From Pedobacter zeaxanthinifaciens (GTDB lineage: Bacteria > Bacteroidota > Bacteroidia > Sphingobacteriales > Sphingobacteriaceae), in NCBI RefSeq assembly GCF_003313335.1, contig NZ_QMHP01000001.1:248001-312000 (forward strand): a stretch of 64,000 bases of DNA. Reading direction: 5' to 3'. The notes under the pieces are model-generated. The model was not told the origin of the DNA, searched no databases, and saw only the letters and a program-made list of their open reading frames with translations. Each line of letters begins with the position of its first letter. Within the stretch, counting starts at the first letter, position 1. Both the position numbers and the translations under genes were made by a program. Below are positions 1 through 9,006 of the stretch, in pieces.

Positions 1-326
1 AAGTTCCATTAATGTATAATCTTAAAGCGAACTTTCTTAATTCATTTTACGTAATGCTGCGAGTGTATAATTTACACTCAACTATGCAATTGTAACAGAT
101 TTGTTCAGTTTTTAGTACATTTCATTTCAGTTGTGCCATCTACTCAAAACATCGTTGATTTAATTGTTTTACTCTTATAAGTTGTTGTTTGTTAGTTTTT
201 TATAGATGTCTCCTTTAAACTATTTCGTCAAATGGCATGTTGTTTGAACTTTAGCCTGCAGTTGCAAGCATCAACTAGCAACCCATAAAAATTAAAACGA
301 CTATCAAAAAATTAACAAAAAAAACA
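1..326. other. Intergenic region at window edge, no gene seen
   Basis: AT-rich stretch before the first gene with no open frame of useful length on either strand and no tRNA-like fold that I can see. It presumably holds the promoter and leader of the outer-membrane protein that follows, but no clear TAnnTTTG box stands out, so no promoter is called. Confidence 0.4.
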
Positions 327-857
327 ATGAAAAAGTATACTAAATCAATAGCGGCTGCAGTAGCTGCACTAGCTATTTTCGTAACAACAAATGTTAACGC
401 TCAAACTGCTTCTGAACCTACAAATCCTTCACGTCAGAAATTAGGTATCGGATTAAATTTAGGTGTGCCAACTCAAGACGGTTATAGTTTTGCAATTGGT
501 GGTGATATCCGCTACCAAGTTGATTTGGACAGACAATTATCTATTCCAATTACAGCTGGTTACACTAACATCTCTCTTAAAGATGAATTTGGCGGCGGAA
601 GTTTTGGATACATTCCAGCAAAAGCAGGTTTAAAATATTTCTTTAGTACTTCTGGTGCTGGTGCTTATGCATTAGCTGAAGCTGGTGCTGCTTTCGGTAC
701 TAACAAAGGTGCAGGTACATCCTTTGTATATTCACCTGCTGTTGGTTACGCTTGGGATAATGGTTTCGATCTTGGCGTTAAATATGAAGGTTTAGCTAAA
801 GACGGAATGAACAACGGTTACGTTGGTTTACGTTTAGCTTATGGGTTCAAACTTTAA
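327..857 (+). CDS. Outer-membrane beta-barrel protein, small porin-like
   Basis: The 176-residue product begins with a Sec signal peptide: Lys-Lys near the start, an Ala/Val-rich core to about residue 22, and a likely cleavage after VNA at residue 25. The mature part is Gly/Tyr/Phe-rich with alternating hydrophobic residues and ends in a phenylalanine two residues from the C-terminus (YGFKL), as expected for an eight-stranded OmpA/OmpX-type barrel. No peptidoglycan-binding domain is present. It stands alone, is followed by a strong terminator, and has a long untranslated stretch upstream, so it is probably its own transcription unit. The exact role (adhesin, small porin, stress protein) cannot be told from sequence. 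Confidence 0.75.
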   Translation: MKKYTKSIAAAVAALAIFVTTNVNAQTASEPTNPSRQKLGIGLNLGVPTQDGYSFAIGGDIRYQVDLDRQLSIPITAGYTNISLKDEFGGGSFGYIPAKAGLKYFFSTSGAGAYALAEAGAAFGTNKGAGTSFVYSPAVGYAWDNGFDLGVKYEGLAKDGMNNGYVGLRLAYGFKL

Positions 858-898
858 GCTTTAGTTAACAAATTATAATCGTAATATAATATTACTTA

Positions 899-927
899 GC
901 TCCGATAATTTTATCGGGGCTTTTTTT
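899..927 (+). terminator. Rho-independent terminator after beta-barrel gene
   Basis: A GCTCCGATA stem pairs with TATCGGGGC around a short AT loop and is followed directly by seven T residues. It lies 41 bp after the stop codon of the beta-barrel gene. Confidence 0.85.
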
Positions 928-1022
928 GTGTTTTTAGAATAATAAATGCTATTTTGACCACAAAACAGAACATATACGACAACGGTGTGCTCTACCAAAT
1001 ATCTAGTTAAAATTAACCGCAT

Positions 1023-1571
1023 ATGAAAAGTAAAAAATACATTGTTTTGGTTTTGCTGGCTACATCAGCCTTATTTGCGTGTAATAGCAATAACAAAACC
1101 ATCGAGTTGCACGACAGTACTCAAGTAGCTAATGCTGGTGATACAACTGTTGCTACTGATTTGGCGTTTAAAAACGATACGCTTAAAAATATTTACGCAA
1201 GTTATACTAATTTGAAAGATGCGCTGGTCGCTACCAAGGCCAGTGAGGCTAAGTTGGCCGCAAATGGTTTAGCCACAGCATTAAAGGGTTTTGCAGGTTG
1301 CGAAAGTGCAGCAAACATAGCCAGTAAAATCAGTGCTGCTACTGATATAAAAGTACAACGTGCTGCATTTAATGATTTGAATGTAGAGTTAATCCCAGTG
1401 TTTAAACACGCTGCGCTAACTGCTGGAACTATTTACGTTCAGCATTGCCCAATGGCAAATAACGGCGACGGTGCCGACTGGTTATCCTCAGCTAAAAAAA
1501 TACAAAACCCTTACTATGGCGATGAAATGATGGAGTGCGGTAGAGTAGCGGAAGAAATAAAAGGTAAATAG
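1023..1571 (+). CDS. DUF3347 family lipoprotein
   Basis: The 182-residue protein has a lipoprotein signal with the lipobox residues LFAC, placing the lipidated cysteine at residue 20. The C-terminal half matches the DUF3347 pattern: a Tyr-Val-x-His-Cys-Pro-Met-Ala segment, then Asp-Trp-Leu-Ser-Ser, then NPYYG and a final Met-x-Cys-Gly. DUF3347 domains occur alone or at the end of CusB-like copper-efflux adaptors, and the conserved His, Cys and Met residues suggest metal binding in the periplasm (inference). It sits alone between a terminator and citrate synthase, so there is no operon context to fix the metal. Confidence 0.75.
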   Translation: MKSKKYIVLVLLATSALFACNSNNKTIELHDSTQVANAGDTTVATDLAFKNDTLKNIYASYTNLKDALVATKASEAKLAANGLATALKGFAGCESAANIASKISAATDIKVQRAAFNDLNVELIPVFKHAALTAGTIYVQHCPMANNGDGADWLSSAKKIQNPYYGDEMMECGRVAEEIKGK

Positions 1572-1594
1572 CCTGTATTAAAAGTGCATTAGAA

Positions 1595-1626
1595 TTGTTA
1601 AAATATATGTAACAAGTCTATAATTG
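1595..1626 (+). promoter_or_regulatory. Possible promoter of citrate synthase
   Basis: A TTG at 1595-1597 is followed after 21 bases by TATAATTG, one mismatch from the Bacteroidota -7 box TAnnTTTG. It lies 60 bp before the citrate synthase ATG. The match is imperfect. Confidence 0.3.
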
Positions 1627-1686
1627 TACCGGCCAAATTTTAATAAAAGAAAATAACTACTTATAATTATATAAAATTTTAGATAT

Positions 1687-2955
1687 ATGTCAACTACTGC
1701 AGAAATTAAGATAGACGGACAAACCTACGAATTTCCGGTAATCACTGGAACTGAGGGAGAGAAAGCTATTGATATTTCAAAATTAAGAGACCTTACTGGT
1801 CACATTACGTTAGATTTTGGATATAAAAATACAGGTTCTACCAAAAGTGCGATCACCTTTTTAGATGGTGAGCAGGGAATCTTAAAGTATCGTGGATACC
1901 CTATTGAAGAGCTTGCCGAAAAGGCTTCATTTTTAGAAGTTGCCTATTTGTTGATTTATGGCGAACTTCCTTCGGCAGAAACTTTGGAGAAATTCCAAAA
2001 AGACATCAGCATGCATACCTTGATTCATGAGGATATGAAGAAATTTTTTGATGGTTATCCGTCAAAATCGCATCCTATGGCGCAATTATCTTCATTGGTA
2101 TGTTCATTATCTACATTTTATCCTGAAAGTTTAGAAGCCAACCAATCCGACGAGGAGAAAGATCTTACTATCATTAAAATGTTAGCGAAGATGACAACCA
2201 TCGTGGCTTTCATTTATAAAAAATCATTAGGTCACCCGCTAATCTATCCAAAAAATAAATACGATTACATTACCAATTATTTGTGGATGACTTTCGGTCA
2301 GCGTACCGAAGATTTTGAACCTAATCCAGTGGTGGTGAGTGCAATGAACAAATTATTGATTCTTCATGCTGATCATGAGCAAAATTGTTCAACATCAACA
2401 GTAAGAATTGTAGGTTCATCAGACTGTAACTTATATGCGTCAATTTCTGCAGGTATTTCTGCCCTTTGGGGTCCATTACACGGTGGTGCTAACCAAGCTG
2501 TAATTGAAATGCTAGAAAAAATCAAAGCTGATGGCGGCGATACAGATAAATGGATTGCTAAAGCTAAGGACAAAAATGATCCTTTCCGTATGATGGGTTT
2601 TGGTCACCGTGTATACAAAAACTTCGATCCACGTGCTAAAATCATTAAAAAAGCTTGTGATGATATTTTAGAAAGCTTGGGAATCAACGATCCAGTATTG
2701 GAAATTGCTAAGAAATTAGAGCAAGCAGCACTAACAGATCAGTATTTCATTGATCGTAAATTGTACCCTAACGTGGATTTCTACTCGGGCATCATTTACA
2801 GAGCACTGGGTTTCCCATCTGAAATGTTTACCGTACTATTTGCATTGGGACGTCTTCCAGGATGGATTGCGCAATGGAAAGAAATGAGAAGTAATAAAGA
2901 GCCTATCGGCAGACCGCGTCAAATTTACGTTGGCGATGTAGATAAGCACATGTAA
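1687..2955 (+). CDS. gltA: Citrate synthase
   Basis: The protein condenses acetyl-CoA with oxaloacetate to citrate, the entry step of the TCA cycle, in the cytoplasm. Its 422 residues match the length of the bacterial (type II, hexameric) enzyme. Visible family signatures are the histidine motif in HADHEQNCSTSTVR, the active-site block GFGHRVYKNFDPRA, and the C-terminal substrate-binding stretch LGRLPGWIAQW with the catalytic Asp segment NVDFYSG before it. It is a single-gene unit with its own terminator. Nothing is missing. Confidence 0.97.
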   Translation: MSTTAEIKIDGQTYEFPVITGTEGEKAIDISKLRDLTGHITLDFGYKNTGSTKSAITFLDGEQGILKYRGYPIEELAEKASFLEVAYLLIYGELPSAETLEKFQKDISMHTLIHEDMKKFFDGYPSKSHPMAQLSSLVCSLSTFYPESLEANQSDEEKDLTIIKMLAKMTTIVAFIYKKSLGHPLIYPKNKYDYITNYLWMTFGQRTEDFEPNPVVVSAMNKLLILHADHEQNCSTSTVRIVGSSDCNLYASISAGISALWGPLHGGANQAVIEMLEKIKADGGDTDKWIAKAKDKNDPFRMMGFGHRVYKNFDPRAKIIKKACDDILESLGINDPVLEIAKKLEQAALTDQYFIDRKLYPNVDFYSGIIYRALGFPSEMFTVLFALGRLPGWIAQWKEMRSNKEPIGRPRQIYVGDVDKHM

Positions 2956-2991
2956 TACAAGAACTCTCTTTACAACCAAATATAGTTGTTT

Positions 2992-3016
2992 AAGCCGGTG
3001 GATACCGGCTTTTTTT
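2992..3016 (+). terminator. Rho-independent terminator after gltA
   Basis: AAGCCGGT pairs with ACCGGCTT around a GGAT loop, with a T-run after the stem. It starts 37 bp after the gltA stop. Confidence 0.88.
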
Positions 3017-3049
3017 ATGCCTTAATTTGGGTTTTAGAAGTGTAAGTTA

Positions 3050-3337
3050 GGTTTTCATATCTTCCGATAGTCCCGCTTTTCCCTACAATCTTTTTGGTAG
3101 GTATTACTATTATTTCACGTAGTAAATAGTTACCTGCCCAATACGTTATTCAAAACCTCAGCAATAACAAAAAGTATTTTCGGTACAATCGGGCTTAAAT
3201 TGCAAAGTCCCTGCTAGTTAATTAGCACGTTATCAGCGCTTCCTCACCTTAACTCGTTAATGAGACATCGTTTTATATCTACGTTCGTAGCAATATAAGT
3301 CGCAAAAGCCAATAAAACTATGTTTTAATACAAGATA
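3050..3337. repeat. Structured intergenic element, degenerate copy
   Basis: This gene-free stretch holds several short hairpins: CCTAC with GTAGG around 3083-3103, a longer stem between GGTAGGTA near 3102 and TACCTGCC near 3138, and GCTAGTTAATTAGC near 3212. Read on the minus strand, part of it (ATTGTAGGGAAAAGCGGGAC, then TATCGG) resembles part of the hairpin-rich element at 27121-27215 (ATTGAAGTGTATAGCCGGAC, then TTTCGA). I read both as decayed copies of one intergenic repeat family; no coding frame is supported. Confidence 0.4.
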
Positions 3338-4411
3338 TTATCCGCCGATAAAACTAATAGCGATAATACCTAGGAAGCAAATGGTCAACAAAATACTGTA
3401 GCAAAATCCTAGGAAGAACACTTTCAATACAGTGATCCATCTGCTGCTACCGTAAAAAGTTCGTAACGATCGATAAATATACCAGACGATATAAATTAAG
3501 CCTGCAAATTGTAGCCATGAGCTGATGTCCAAAACAAAACCGCTGAGCCAGCTGAGTGCCTTGATCAAAATAAAGCTTAAAAATAAGGCCGAGTGTGTAT
3601 GAAAAGAATAAATTAGATGTTCATAATAAAATCTATGCTTCCTAACGTACACCAACTTTAAAATCAATGCAAATAAAGGCAACAATACGAACATCATTTT
3701 AGGAATGAATTTGATAATATCCTCTTGAATTTTCTTTTTAGGATCCGGATAATTATTAAACTGTATACTCTTTTTAGTAAAATAGTTTACAATGAAATTA
3801 TCTCGTTTTTCTTTTGGTAAAGCACGTTGTTTCTTTTCATAGTCTTCTACCGTTTTCTCTTCGGAAAACATATCAAAATTTCCTTTTTTAAATTGAGCGG
3901 AGTCAATTTTTAAAGATGCATGTCCGTTAGCCTTAATTTCTGCTTTAACTTCATTGATGATACTGTCTTTTTTTGATCTACTGATTGGTAGATATCTCAG
4001 TATTTGTTTAACATCGGCAACATCATCAATTTCAACTGAATCTTGTTGTATCTCTTGAGCAACCTTAGCTACTGATTTTTCTTCATGTTTCTTTTTCTCG
4101 CTGCCACTAAATATCAAAATGAAAAATACGATACTGATGAAAATGTAAAGCTTTATTGGATGAAGAAATGACACCCTTTTTCCTGCCACATAATCTACCG
4201 TAAGCTTTCCAGGTTTAAAAAGTAGCGGTTTAATAGTGCCGAAAAATTTGTGCTCAAAGTGGAAATAATCTGCAATAGCATGAGTAATCATGTGCAGCGC
4301 ATCTTCTTTCAACTCAATGTTTTCCTGTCCACAATGCGGACAGTAAGTTTCTTCAACGTCGTGACCACAATTTAAACAGTTTTTCTCTTTCCTAAGCTTT
4401 ACGGATGACAT
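3338..4411 (-). CDS. DUF3667 membrane protein with N-terminal zinc ribbon
   Basis: The 357-residue protein starts with a zinc ribbon made of two Cys pairs (CLNCGHDVEETYCPHCG, residues about 13-29). This is followed by a DUF3667 core with a first membrane segment at about 86-102 and three to four more in the C-terminal third. A charged, Lys/Glu-rich region of about 110 residues lies between the first and later membrane segments. DUF3667 is widespread in Bacteroidota and has no assigned function. The gene starts 18 bp after the stop of the upstream permease on the same strand, so they are probably co-transcribed. Confidence 0.8.
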   Translation of the reverse strand: MSSVKLRKEKNCLNCGHDVEETYCPHCGQENIELKEDALHMITHAIADYFHFEHKFFGTIKPLLFKPGKLTVDYVAGKRVSFLHPIKLYIFISIVFFILIFSGSEKKKHEEKSVAKVAQEIQQDSVEIDDVADVKQILRYLPISRSKKDSIINEVKAEIKANGHASLKIDSAQFKKGNFDMFSEEKTVEDYEKKQRALPKEKRDNFIVNYFTKKSIQFNNYPDPKKKIQEDIIKFIPKMMFVLLPLFALILKLVYVRKHRFYYEHLIYSFHTHSALFLSFILIKALSWLSGFVLDISSWLQFAGLIYIVWYIYRSLRTFYGSSRWITVLKVFFLGFCYSILLTICFLGIIAISFIGG

Positions 4412-4429
4412 CGGAACGTAATGATAATA

Positions 4430-5815
4430 TTAGTGACTTATTTTATTGATTGCTTCTTCTTCGGCTCTGGTATGTTTGTGCTTAAACATTACTGCAAAAA
4501 GCACAGTTATAATTAGCGCATAAATCGTGAATGACAGCCAAATGTGTTGCCAGTCTTTCATGAATAGGGCATTATCAAAACTACCGTTGGCAGACATAGT
4601 AATGCCTTGGCTTTTTATGAATGAAAGTAAGTGTGTATTATCGGTGCTTGAATCAACATAGCTAGCAACTTCATTTACATTGGTAAAAGATTTTGTAAAG
4701 TATTTATCAATCATCCAGCCCGAAATTAAGCTTCCGAAAACGGCACCAAAACCGTTAGTCATCATCATAAATAAGCCCTGGGCAGATGACCTAGTTTTAG
4801 GGGTAGTGGAAGTTTCAACGAATAAGGAGCCAGAAATATTGAAAAAATCAAATGCCATACCATATACAATACAAGAAAGAACAATCATCCATAAATTACC
4901 TGAAGGATCACCATAGGCGAACAAGCCGAAACGGAAAACCCAGGCTAACATGGCAATAATCATTACTTTTTTAATTCCAAAACGCTTAAGAAAAAATGGA
5001 ATAGCCAAAATGAAAAGCGTTTCCGAAACTTGCGATATGGACATAATAATGGTAGAATATTTTACTACAAATGAATCAGCATATTTTGGAAAGTGCTTAA
5101 ACTCATCTAAAAAAACATCTCCATAAGCGTTAGTAAGCTGTAATGCGCCTCCTAAAAACATAGAAAAAATGAAGAAAAGCGCCATTTTATAGTTGGCAAA
5201 AAGTTTAAATGCACTTAAACCAAAAGTTTCCATGAAAGTTGCTTTTTCGGAAATTAACTTTGAGGGTTTACATTGAGGTAAACTAAATGCATAGATGCCA
5301 AGCGCTAAAGCACCTGCACCCGCAATATAAAATTGATAAGCTGATGCCTTACTTCCAGTAAGGTTAGTTACCCACATAGCTACGATAAAACCAATCGTCC
5401 CCCAAACTCTTATAGGAGGAAAATCCTTTACTACATCTAAATCACTTGATTTAAGGGTAGTGTAAGAAATCGAGTTACTAAGGGAAATGGTTGGCATGTA
5501 AAAACACATGGCCAGTAGCATCGTCCAAAAAAATGAATTGGGGCTTTCCACTTGCGGGATATAAAATAGAACAGCTGCGTATAAAATGTGAAGTATGGCA
5601 TAAAGTTTCTCGGCATTGATCCATTTATCAGCAATAATCCCGGTTAGGGTAGGCATAAACAGAGATGCAAAGCCCATAGTGGCGAAAATGGCTCCAAATT
5701 GAGTTCCGTCCCATTGTTTGGTGCCAAACCAATAGTTTGCGATAGTAATTAGCCAAGCGCCCCACACAAAAAATTGCATGAAGCTCATGATCGTTAAGCG
5801 CAGCTTTATATTCAT
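4430..5815 (-). CDS. MFS transporter, nucleoside:H+ symporter type
   Basis: The 461-residue polytopic membrane protein has about twelve hydrophobic segments and the N-terminal pattern of the nucleoside:proton symporter branch of the major facilitator superfamily (NupG/XapB-like): MQFFVWGAWLITIANYW at about residues 13-29, then GIIADKW after the second helix. It probably imports nucleosides or a similar small solute across the inner membrane. The neighbour downstream is DUF3667. No nucleoside-catabolic gene is adjacent, so the substrate is inferred from family only. Confidence 0.75.
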   Translation of the reverse strand: MNIKLRLTIMSFMQFFVWGAWLITIANYWFGTKQWDGTQFGAIFATMGFASLFMPTLTGIIADKWINAEKLYAILHILYAAVLFYIPQVESPNSFFWTMLLAMCFYMPTISLSNSISYTTLKSSDLDVVKDFPPIRVWGTIGFIVAMWVTNLTGSKASAYQFYIAGAGALALGIYAFSLPQCKPSKLISEKATFMETFGLSAFKLFANYKMALFFIFSMFLGGALQLTNAYGDVFLDEFKHFPKYADSFVVKYSTIIMSISQVSETLFILAIPFFLKRFGIKKVMIIAMLAWVFRFGLFAYGDPSGNLWMIVLSCIVYGMAFDFFNISGSLFVETSTTPKTRSSAQGLFMMMTNGFGAVFGSLISGWMIDKYFTKSFTNVNEVASYVDSSTDNTHLLSFIKSQGITMSANGSFDNALFMKDWQHIWLSFTIYALIITVLFAVMFKHKHTRAEEEAINKISH

Positions 5816-5996
5816 AAATAATTTTATGTTTTGGTTGTTAGTTTTAAAGGTTTGAAGATAAGGTTTTTTTTAAAATTGACACAGATGCGTAACAATTATT
5901 TGAAATGGAAAAATCCATTCTTTGCCAGCACAAGGAATTTTTAAGATAGTTTGATAAACCTTTTGATGAAAACGACCGAAAATTTAAGGACTAAAT

Positions 5997-6023
5997 AAAA
6001 AATGCAGGTTATTTACCTGCATT
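5997..6023 (-). terminator. Terminator hairpin overlapping a stop codon
   Basis: On the minus strand AATGCAGGT pairs with ACCTGCATT around AAATA and runs into a T-tract. The first arm lies within the last codons of the bifunctional nuclease gene and its TAA falls in the loop/second arm, so coding sequence and terminator share bases. It closes the EtfB-EtfA-nuclease block. Confidence 0.8.
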
Positions 6024-6632
6024 TCTTCTATTAATTTCATCTCGTATTCTTGCTGCCTTTTCATAGGCCTCATCAGCAAGTGCTTTTTCGAGTTTGTTAT
6101 GTAACTCTTCAATAGTTAAACTTTGATAGCCCGATACTGGGGTAGGTGCCGGCGCACTTTCTTCAACGGAAGAACTACTGCTGGTAATACCTTCCATATT
6201 TTCTAAAAACAGGAAATCATTACCTTCTATTACAATACCAGCAGAAGCCAGTATAAATTCATAAGTGTAAATCACCGCGTTGAATCTAACAGCAATGGCT
6301 ATTGCATCCGACGTACGGGCGTCAATTTCAATTTGTTCGCCGTCTTTACTACACATCAATTTGGCAAAAAATACACCGTCAACCAAATTGTAAATCAGTA
6401 CTTCAGTGATTTCTACCTGATAGGCTTGTGCAAACGACTTGAATAAATCATGTGTAAGCGGTCGGGTAGGAGACATTTTTTCAATTTCGATGGCAATAGC
6501 CTGTGCCTCAAACGCTCCAATAATGATTGGCAATCGGCGCCTGCCATTAACTTCTCCCAACACTAATGCATAAGCTCCAGATTGTGTTTGGCTATACGAT
6601 AGTCCTACTATATCGAGTTTTACTTTCTTCAT
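6009..6632 (-). CDS. Bifunctional nuclease (BFN/DUF151) with UVR motif
   Basis: Residues 1 to about 140 form the bifunctional nuclease domain (DUF151), with family signatures RRLPIIIGAFEAQAIAIEIE near residue 32 and TSDAIAIAVRF near 108. After a linker rich in Ser, Glu and Pro, residues about 172-204 carry a UVR motif (LEKALADEAYEKAARIRDEI), the helical hairpin found in UvrB and UvrC. BFN proteins of plants degrade RNA and DNA; the bacterial role is not settled. It lies 59 bp downstream of etfA on the same strand, with a hairpin in the gap and a terminator overlapping its stop. Confidence 0.85.
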   Translation of the reverse strand: MKKVKLDIVGLSYSQTQSGAYALVLGEVNGRRRLPIIIGAFEAQAIAIEIEKMSPTRPLTHDLFKSFAQAYQVEITEVLIYNLVDGVFFAKLMCSKDGEQIEIDARTSDAIAIAVRFNAVIYTYEFILASAGIVIEGNDFLFLENMEGITSSSSSVEESAPAPTPVSGYQSLTIEELHNKLEKALADEAYEKAARIRDEINRRNAGK

Positions 6633-6648
6633 AGTTGATATTGCAACC

Positions 6649-6677
6649 TGGGCTGCTAATAATAAATTAACAGCCCA
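6649..6677 (-). other. Intercistronic hairpin between etfA and BFN gene
   Basis: TGGGCTG pairs with CAGCCCA, extended by partial TAAT/ATTA pairing, in the 59-bp spacer. There is no T-run on the minus strand, so it is more likely an RNA-stability or attenuation element than a full terminator. Confidence 0.45.
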
Positions 6678-6691
6678 AGCAGCAGATATGT

Positions 6692-7660
6692 TTACCCTTT
6701 GTGTGCTTTTAAAGCCGAAATAATTTTTGGCACAACCTCAAAGGCATCACCAACTATACCGTAGTCAGCTACTTTAAAGAAAGGAGCTTCTGGATCTTTA
6801 TTGATTACTACAATTACTTTAGACGAGCTAACGCCAGCTAAGTGTTGGATAGCGCCCGAAATACCAATAGCGATGTATAAATTAGGGCTAATAGCGATAC
6901 CCGTTTGTCCTACGTGTTCTGAGTGTGGTCTCCAATCAGCATCTGAAACTGGCTTAGAGCAAGCTGTTGCTGCACCCAATAAATCGGCTAGTTCTTCAAC
7001 CATGCCCCAGTTTTCAGGTCCTTTTAAACCTCTACCGCCAGATACTACAAGTTCTGCATCAGGAAGCGATACTTTATTGGTAGCTCTTACTATTTCTTTA
7101 ACTATCGCAGCTAAATCAGTTGATTTTACTTCAGGGCTAAAAGCTTCTATAGTAGCCGTAGTTGCATTTTCTTTAACACCAAACGAGTTAGGGTTAAGCG
7201 CAATCACTTTATTTGCTGAAGTTAACGTCGTAATAGCGAAAGCCTTGCCAGAAAAAGCAGTTTTTTTAACTGAAAAACCACCTTCATTTGTCGGTAATTC
7301 AACAGCACCATCAATTAAGCCTGCTTTAAGTTTTACCGCAATACGTGGTGCTAAACCTTTGCCCGAAAACGAGTTAGATAAAACAACAATGTTTGCACCT
7401 TCCTTAGTAGCAGCTTCGGCAATTACCGCTGCATAAGCTTGGTTCACAAAATTTTGAAGTTGGTCTGTCTCAACTTTCAATACTTTGCTTGCACCATATT
7501 TTCCAAGTTCATTAAGTTCACTTTCTGCTACATTGCCAATTGAAATGGCCGTTAAGCTAGTTCCTTGCTGATCGGCAATTGCTTTTGCATAAGAAACTGC
7601 TTCATAAACAGATTTTTTGAACTTTCCTTCAACTTGTTCTACATATACTAATACTGACAT
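6692..7660 (-). CDS. etfA: Electron transfer flavoprotein alpha subunit
   Basis: The large subunit of the soluble FAD-containing electron shuttle accepts electrons from acyl-CoA dehydrogenases and passes them to ETF:quinone oxidoreductase. The 322-residue length is typical. The C-terminal FAD-binding domain shows the ETF alpha signature: VVSGGRGLKGPENW at about 205-218, then VGQTGIAISPNLYIAIGISG, then INKDPEAPFFKVADYGIVGD. The gene is 77 bp downstream of etfB in the same direction, the usual order in Bacteroidota. Confidence 0.96.
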   Translation of the reverse strand: MSVLVYVEQVEGKFKKSVYEAVSYAKAIADQQGTSLTAISIGNVAESELNELGKYGASKVLKVETDQLQNFVNQAYAAVIAEAATKEGANIVVLSNSFSGKGLAPRIAVKLKAGLIDGAVELPTNEGGFSVKKTAFSGKAFAITTLTSANKVIALNPNSFGVKENATTATIEAFSPEVKSTDLAAIVKEIVRATNKVSLPDAELVVSGGRGLKGPENWGMVEELADLLGAATACSKPVSDADWRPHSEHVGQTGIAISPNLYIAIGISGAIQHLAGVSSSKVIVVINKDPEAPFFKVADYGIVGDAFEVVPKIISALKAHKG

Positions 7661-7676
7661 GTTAATCTATTTGAAA

Positions 7677-7690
7677 TCTCCCGAAGGAGA
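7677..7690 (-). other. UUCG-type hairpin in the etfB-etfA spacer
   Basis: On the minus strand TCTCC-TTCG-GGAGA gives a perfect five-base stem closed by C-G around a UUCG tetraloop, one of the most stable RNA hairpins. It ends 16 bases before the etfA ATG and could shield the etfA 5' end after processing (inference). Confidence 0.5.
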
Positions 7691-7737
7691 ATGTTTGATA
7701 CTTAGTTAATTATTGATTTTCAATTCGGTCCAATTGA

Positions 7738-8475
7738 TTAAATCACTTTTGCTTCACTGTGCAACAAATCAATCAATTGCTCTGCACTTTCAGCAGGAAT
7801 CAGCTTTACGGCGCCACGAGGTGCAGGAGTTTCAAACTTTGTGATCTTGCCAACTTCTTCTACCGCAACAGCGTCTACTACTTGCAAAGGTTTTGTTCTT
7901 GCCGACATAATTCCTCTCATATTTGGAATTTTAGCTTCAGCGGTTCCTTCTGCGCAGCTCGCTACAAACTTTCCACTCACGCTAACTACTTCTTTTCCAC
8001 CTTCAATTTCTCTTTCAATGGTAGCGGTGTTGCCGTCGTAATCTAATTTTTTAATGATGGAGATAGAAGGGATGTCTAACAATTCGCCTACCATGGCAGC
8101 AACCTGCGAACCGTTGTAATCAATTGATTCTCTACCACATAAAATCATGTCAAAATCATTTGATTTCGCATAAGCAGCAATTTGATTTGCTACGAAATAA
8201 GCATCTCTAGGAGCTGCATTTACCCTAACTGCATCGTCAGCACCAATTGCCAACGCTTTTCTGATGGTCGGTTCAGTAGCAGCTTCGCCAACGTTAATTA
8301 CGGTAACTGTACCCTTTCCGCCTTCACAAAGCTCAATAGCACGGGATAAGGCAATTTCATCATAAGGATTTACAATATATTGCACTCCGGCTGTATTGAA
8401 TTCGGTATTGTCGCCCGTAAAAGTTATTTTTGTGGTGGTGTCGGGAACATTACTGATACAAACTAATATTTTCAT
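7738..8475 (-). CDS. etfB: Electron transfer flavoprotein beta subunit
   Basis: The 245-residue small ETF subunit carries the AMP-binding adenine-nucleotide hydrolase-like fold. Signatures are the N-terminal KILVCISNVPDTTTKI, NPYDEIALSRAIEL at about 37-50, and the beta-ETF stretch with DMILCGRESIDYNGSQVAAM at about 109-128. The C-terminal arm that wraps EtfA contains SARTKPLQVV. It is the first gene of the ETF block and is divergent from the TPR gene. Confidence 0.96.
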   Translation of the reverse strand: MKILVCISNVPDTTTKITFTGDNTEFNTAGVQYIVNPYDEIALSRAIELCEGGKGTVTVINVGEAATEPTIRKALAIGADDAVRVNAAPRDAYFVANQIAAYAKSNDFDMILCGRESIDYNGSQVAAMVGELLDIPSISIIKKLDYDGNTATIEREIEGGKEVVSVSGKFVASCAEGTAEAKIPNMRGIMSARTKPLQVVDAVAVEEVGKITKFETPAPRGAVKLIPAESAEQLIDLLHSEAKVI

Positions 8476-8578
8476 AATACTTAAGTTAAATTGTTATGCT
8501 TGCATAATATATTTGCAATGTTATAGAATCTAAATCTATTTTCATAAAATTATTTAGAATTTATAAACAGATGATTTT

Positions 8579-8586
8579 TACGTTTG
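8579..8586 (+). promoter_or_regulatory. Candidate -7 box upstream of TPR gene
   Basis: TACGTTTG fits the Bacteroidota -7 consensus TAnnTTTG and lies 74 bp before the ATG of the TPR protein. No convincing -33 TTTG was found. Confidence 0.3.
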
Positions 8587-8660
8587 AAAGAACACCTTTG
8601 CAGATTATTATGTGGTTAAAATAAATTATACAAATTTAATTAAAAAAGCAGGGAATTAAA

Positions 8661-8996
8661 ATGCAAAACCAGCGATTATCCAAATTGTTTGAATTTTTAG
8701 AAGCCGATCCAAACGATAGTTTTATCCTATACGCTATAGCAACCGAGTATAACGTATCTAACGATACTAGCAATGCTTTAAAATATTATCTTCAACTGAC
8801 AGAAAAACATCCTGACTATGTTGGTACCTATTATCACTTAGGTAAATTGTACGAAAAATTGCAGCAAAAGGAAGAGGCAATTAGAATTTATCAAATAGGT
8901 ATGCAGGCTGCAAGAAATAAAAGAGATATGCATGCGCTATCGGAATTGCAAGGCGCTTATAATAGTGCCGCTGGTTTAGATTACGAAGATGATTAG
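8661..8996 (+). CDS. Small tetratricopeptide-repeat protein
   Basis: The 111-residue cytoplasmic protein has no signal peptide. It contains about two to three TPR units: residues about 20-50, then 55-86 with the consensus-like GTYYHLGKLYEKLQQKEEAI, and a partial third. TPRs mediate protein-protein contacts; no catalytic domain is present. It is transcribed away from etfBA and is followed by a repeat array. The function is unknown beyond a likely scaffold role. Confidence 0.75.
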   Translation: MQNQRLSKLFEFLEADPNDSFILYAIATEYNVSNDTSNALKYYLQLTEKHPDYVGTYYHLGKLYEKLQQKEEAIRIYQIGMQAARNKRDMHALSELQGAYNSAAGLDYEDD

Positions 8997-9006
8997 AAAG
9001 ACACAA

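Noticed and set aside
3050..3337. tmRNA or other known structured RNA considered
   Set aside because: No tRNA-like acceptor ends, no tag-peptide frame; hairpins fit an intergenic repeat better.
6801..7436. 211-codon open frame on the plus strand
   Set aside because: It lies wholly antisense to etfA, has low-complexity hydrophobic and Ser/Thr-rich composition, and no family resemblance.
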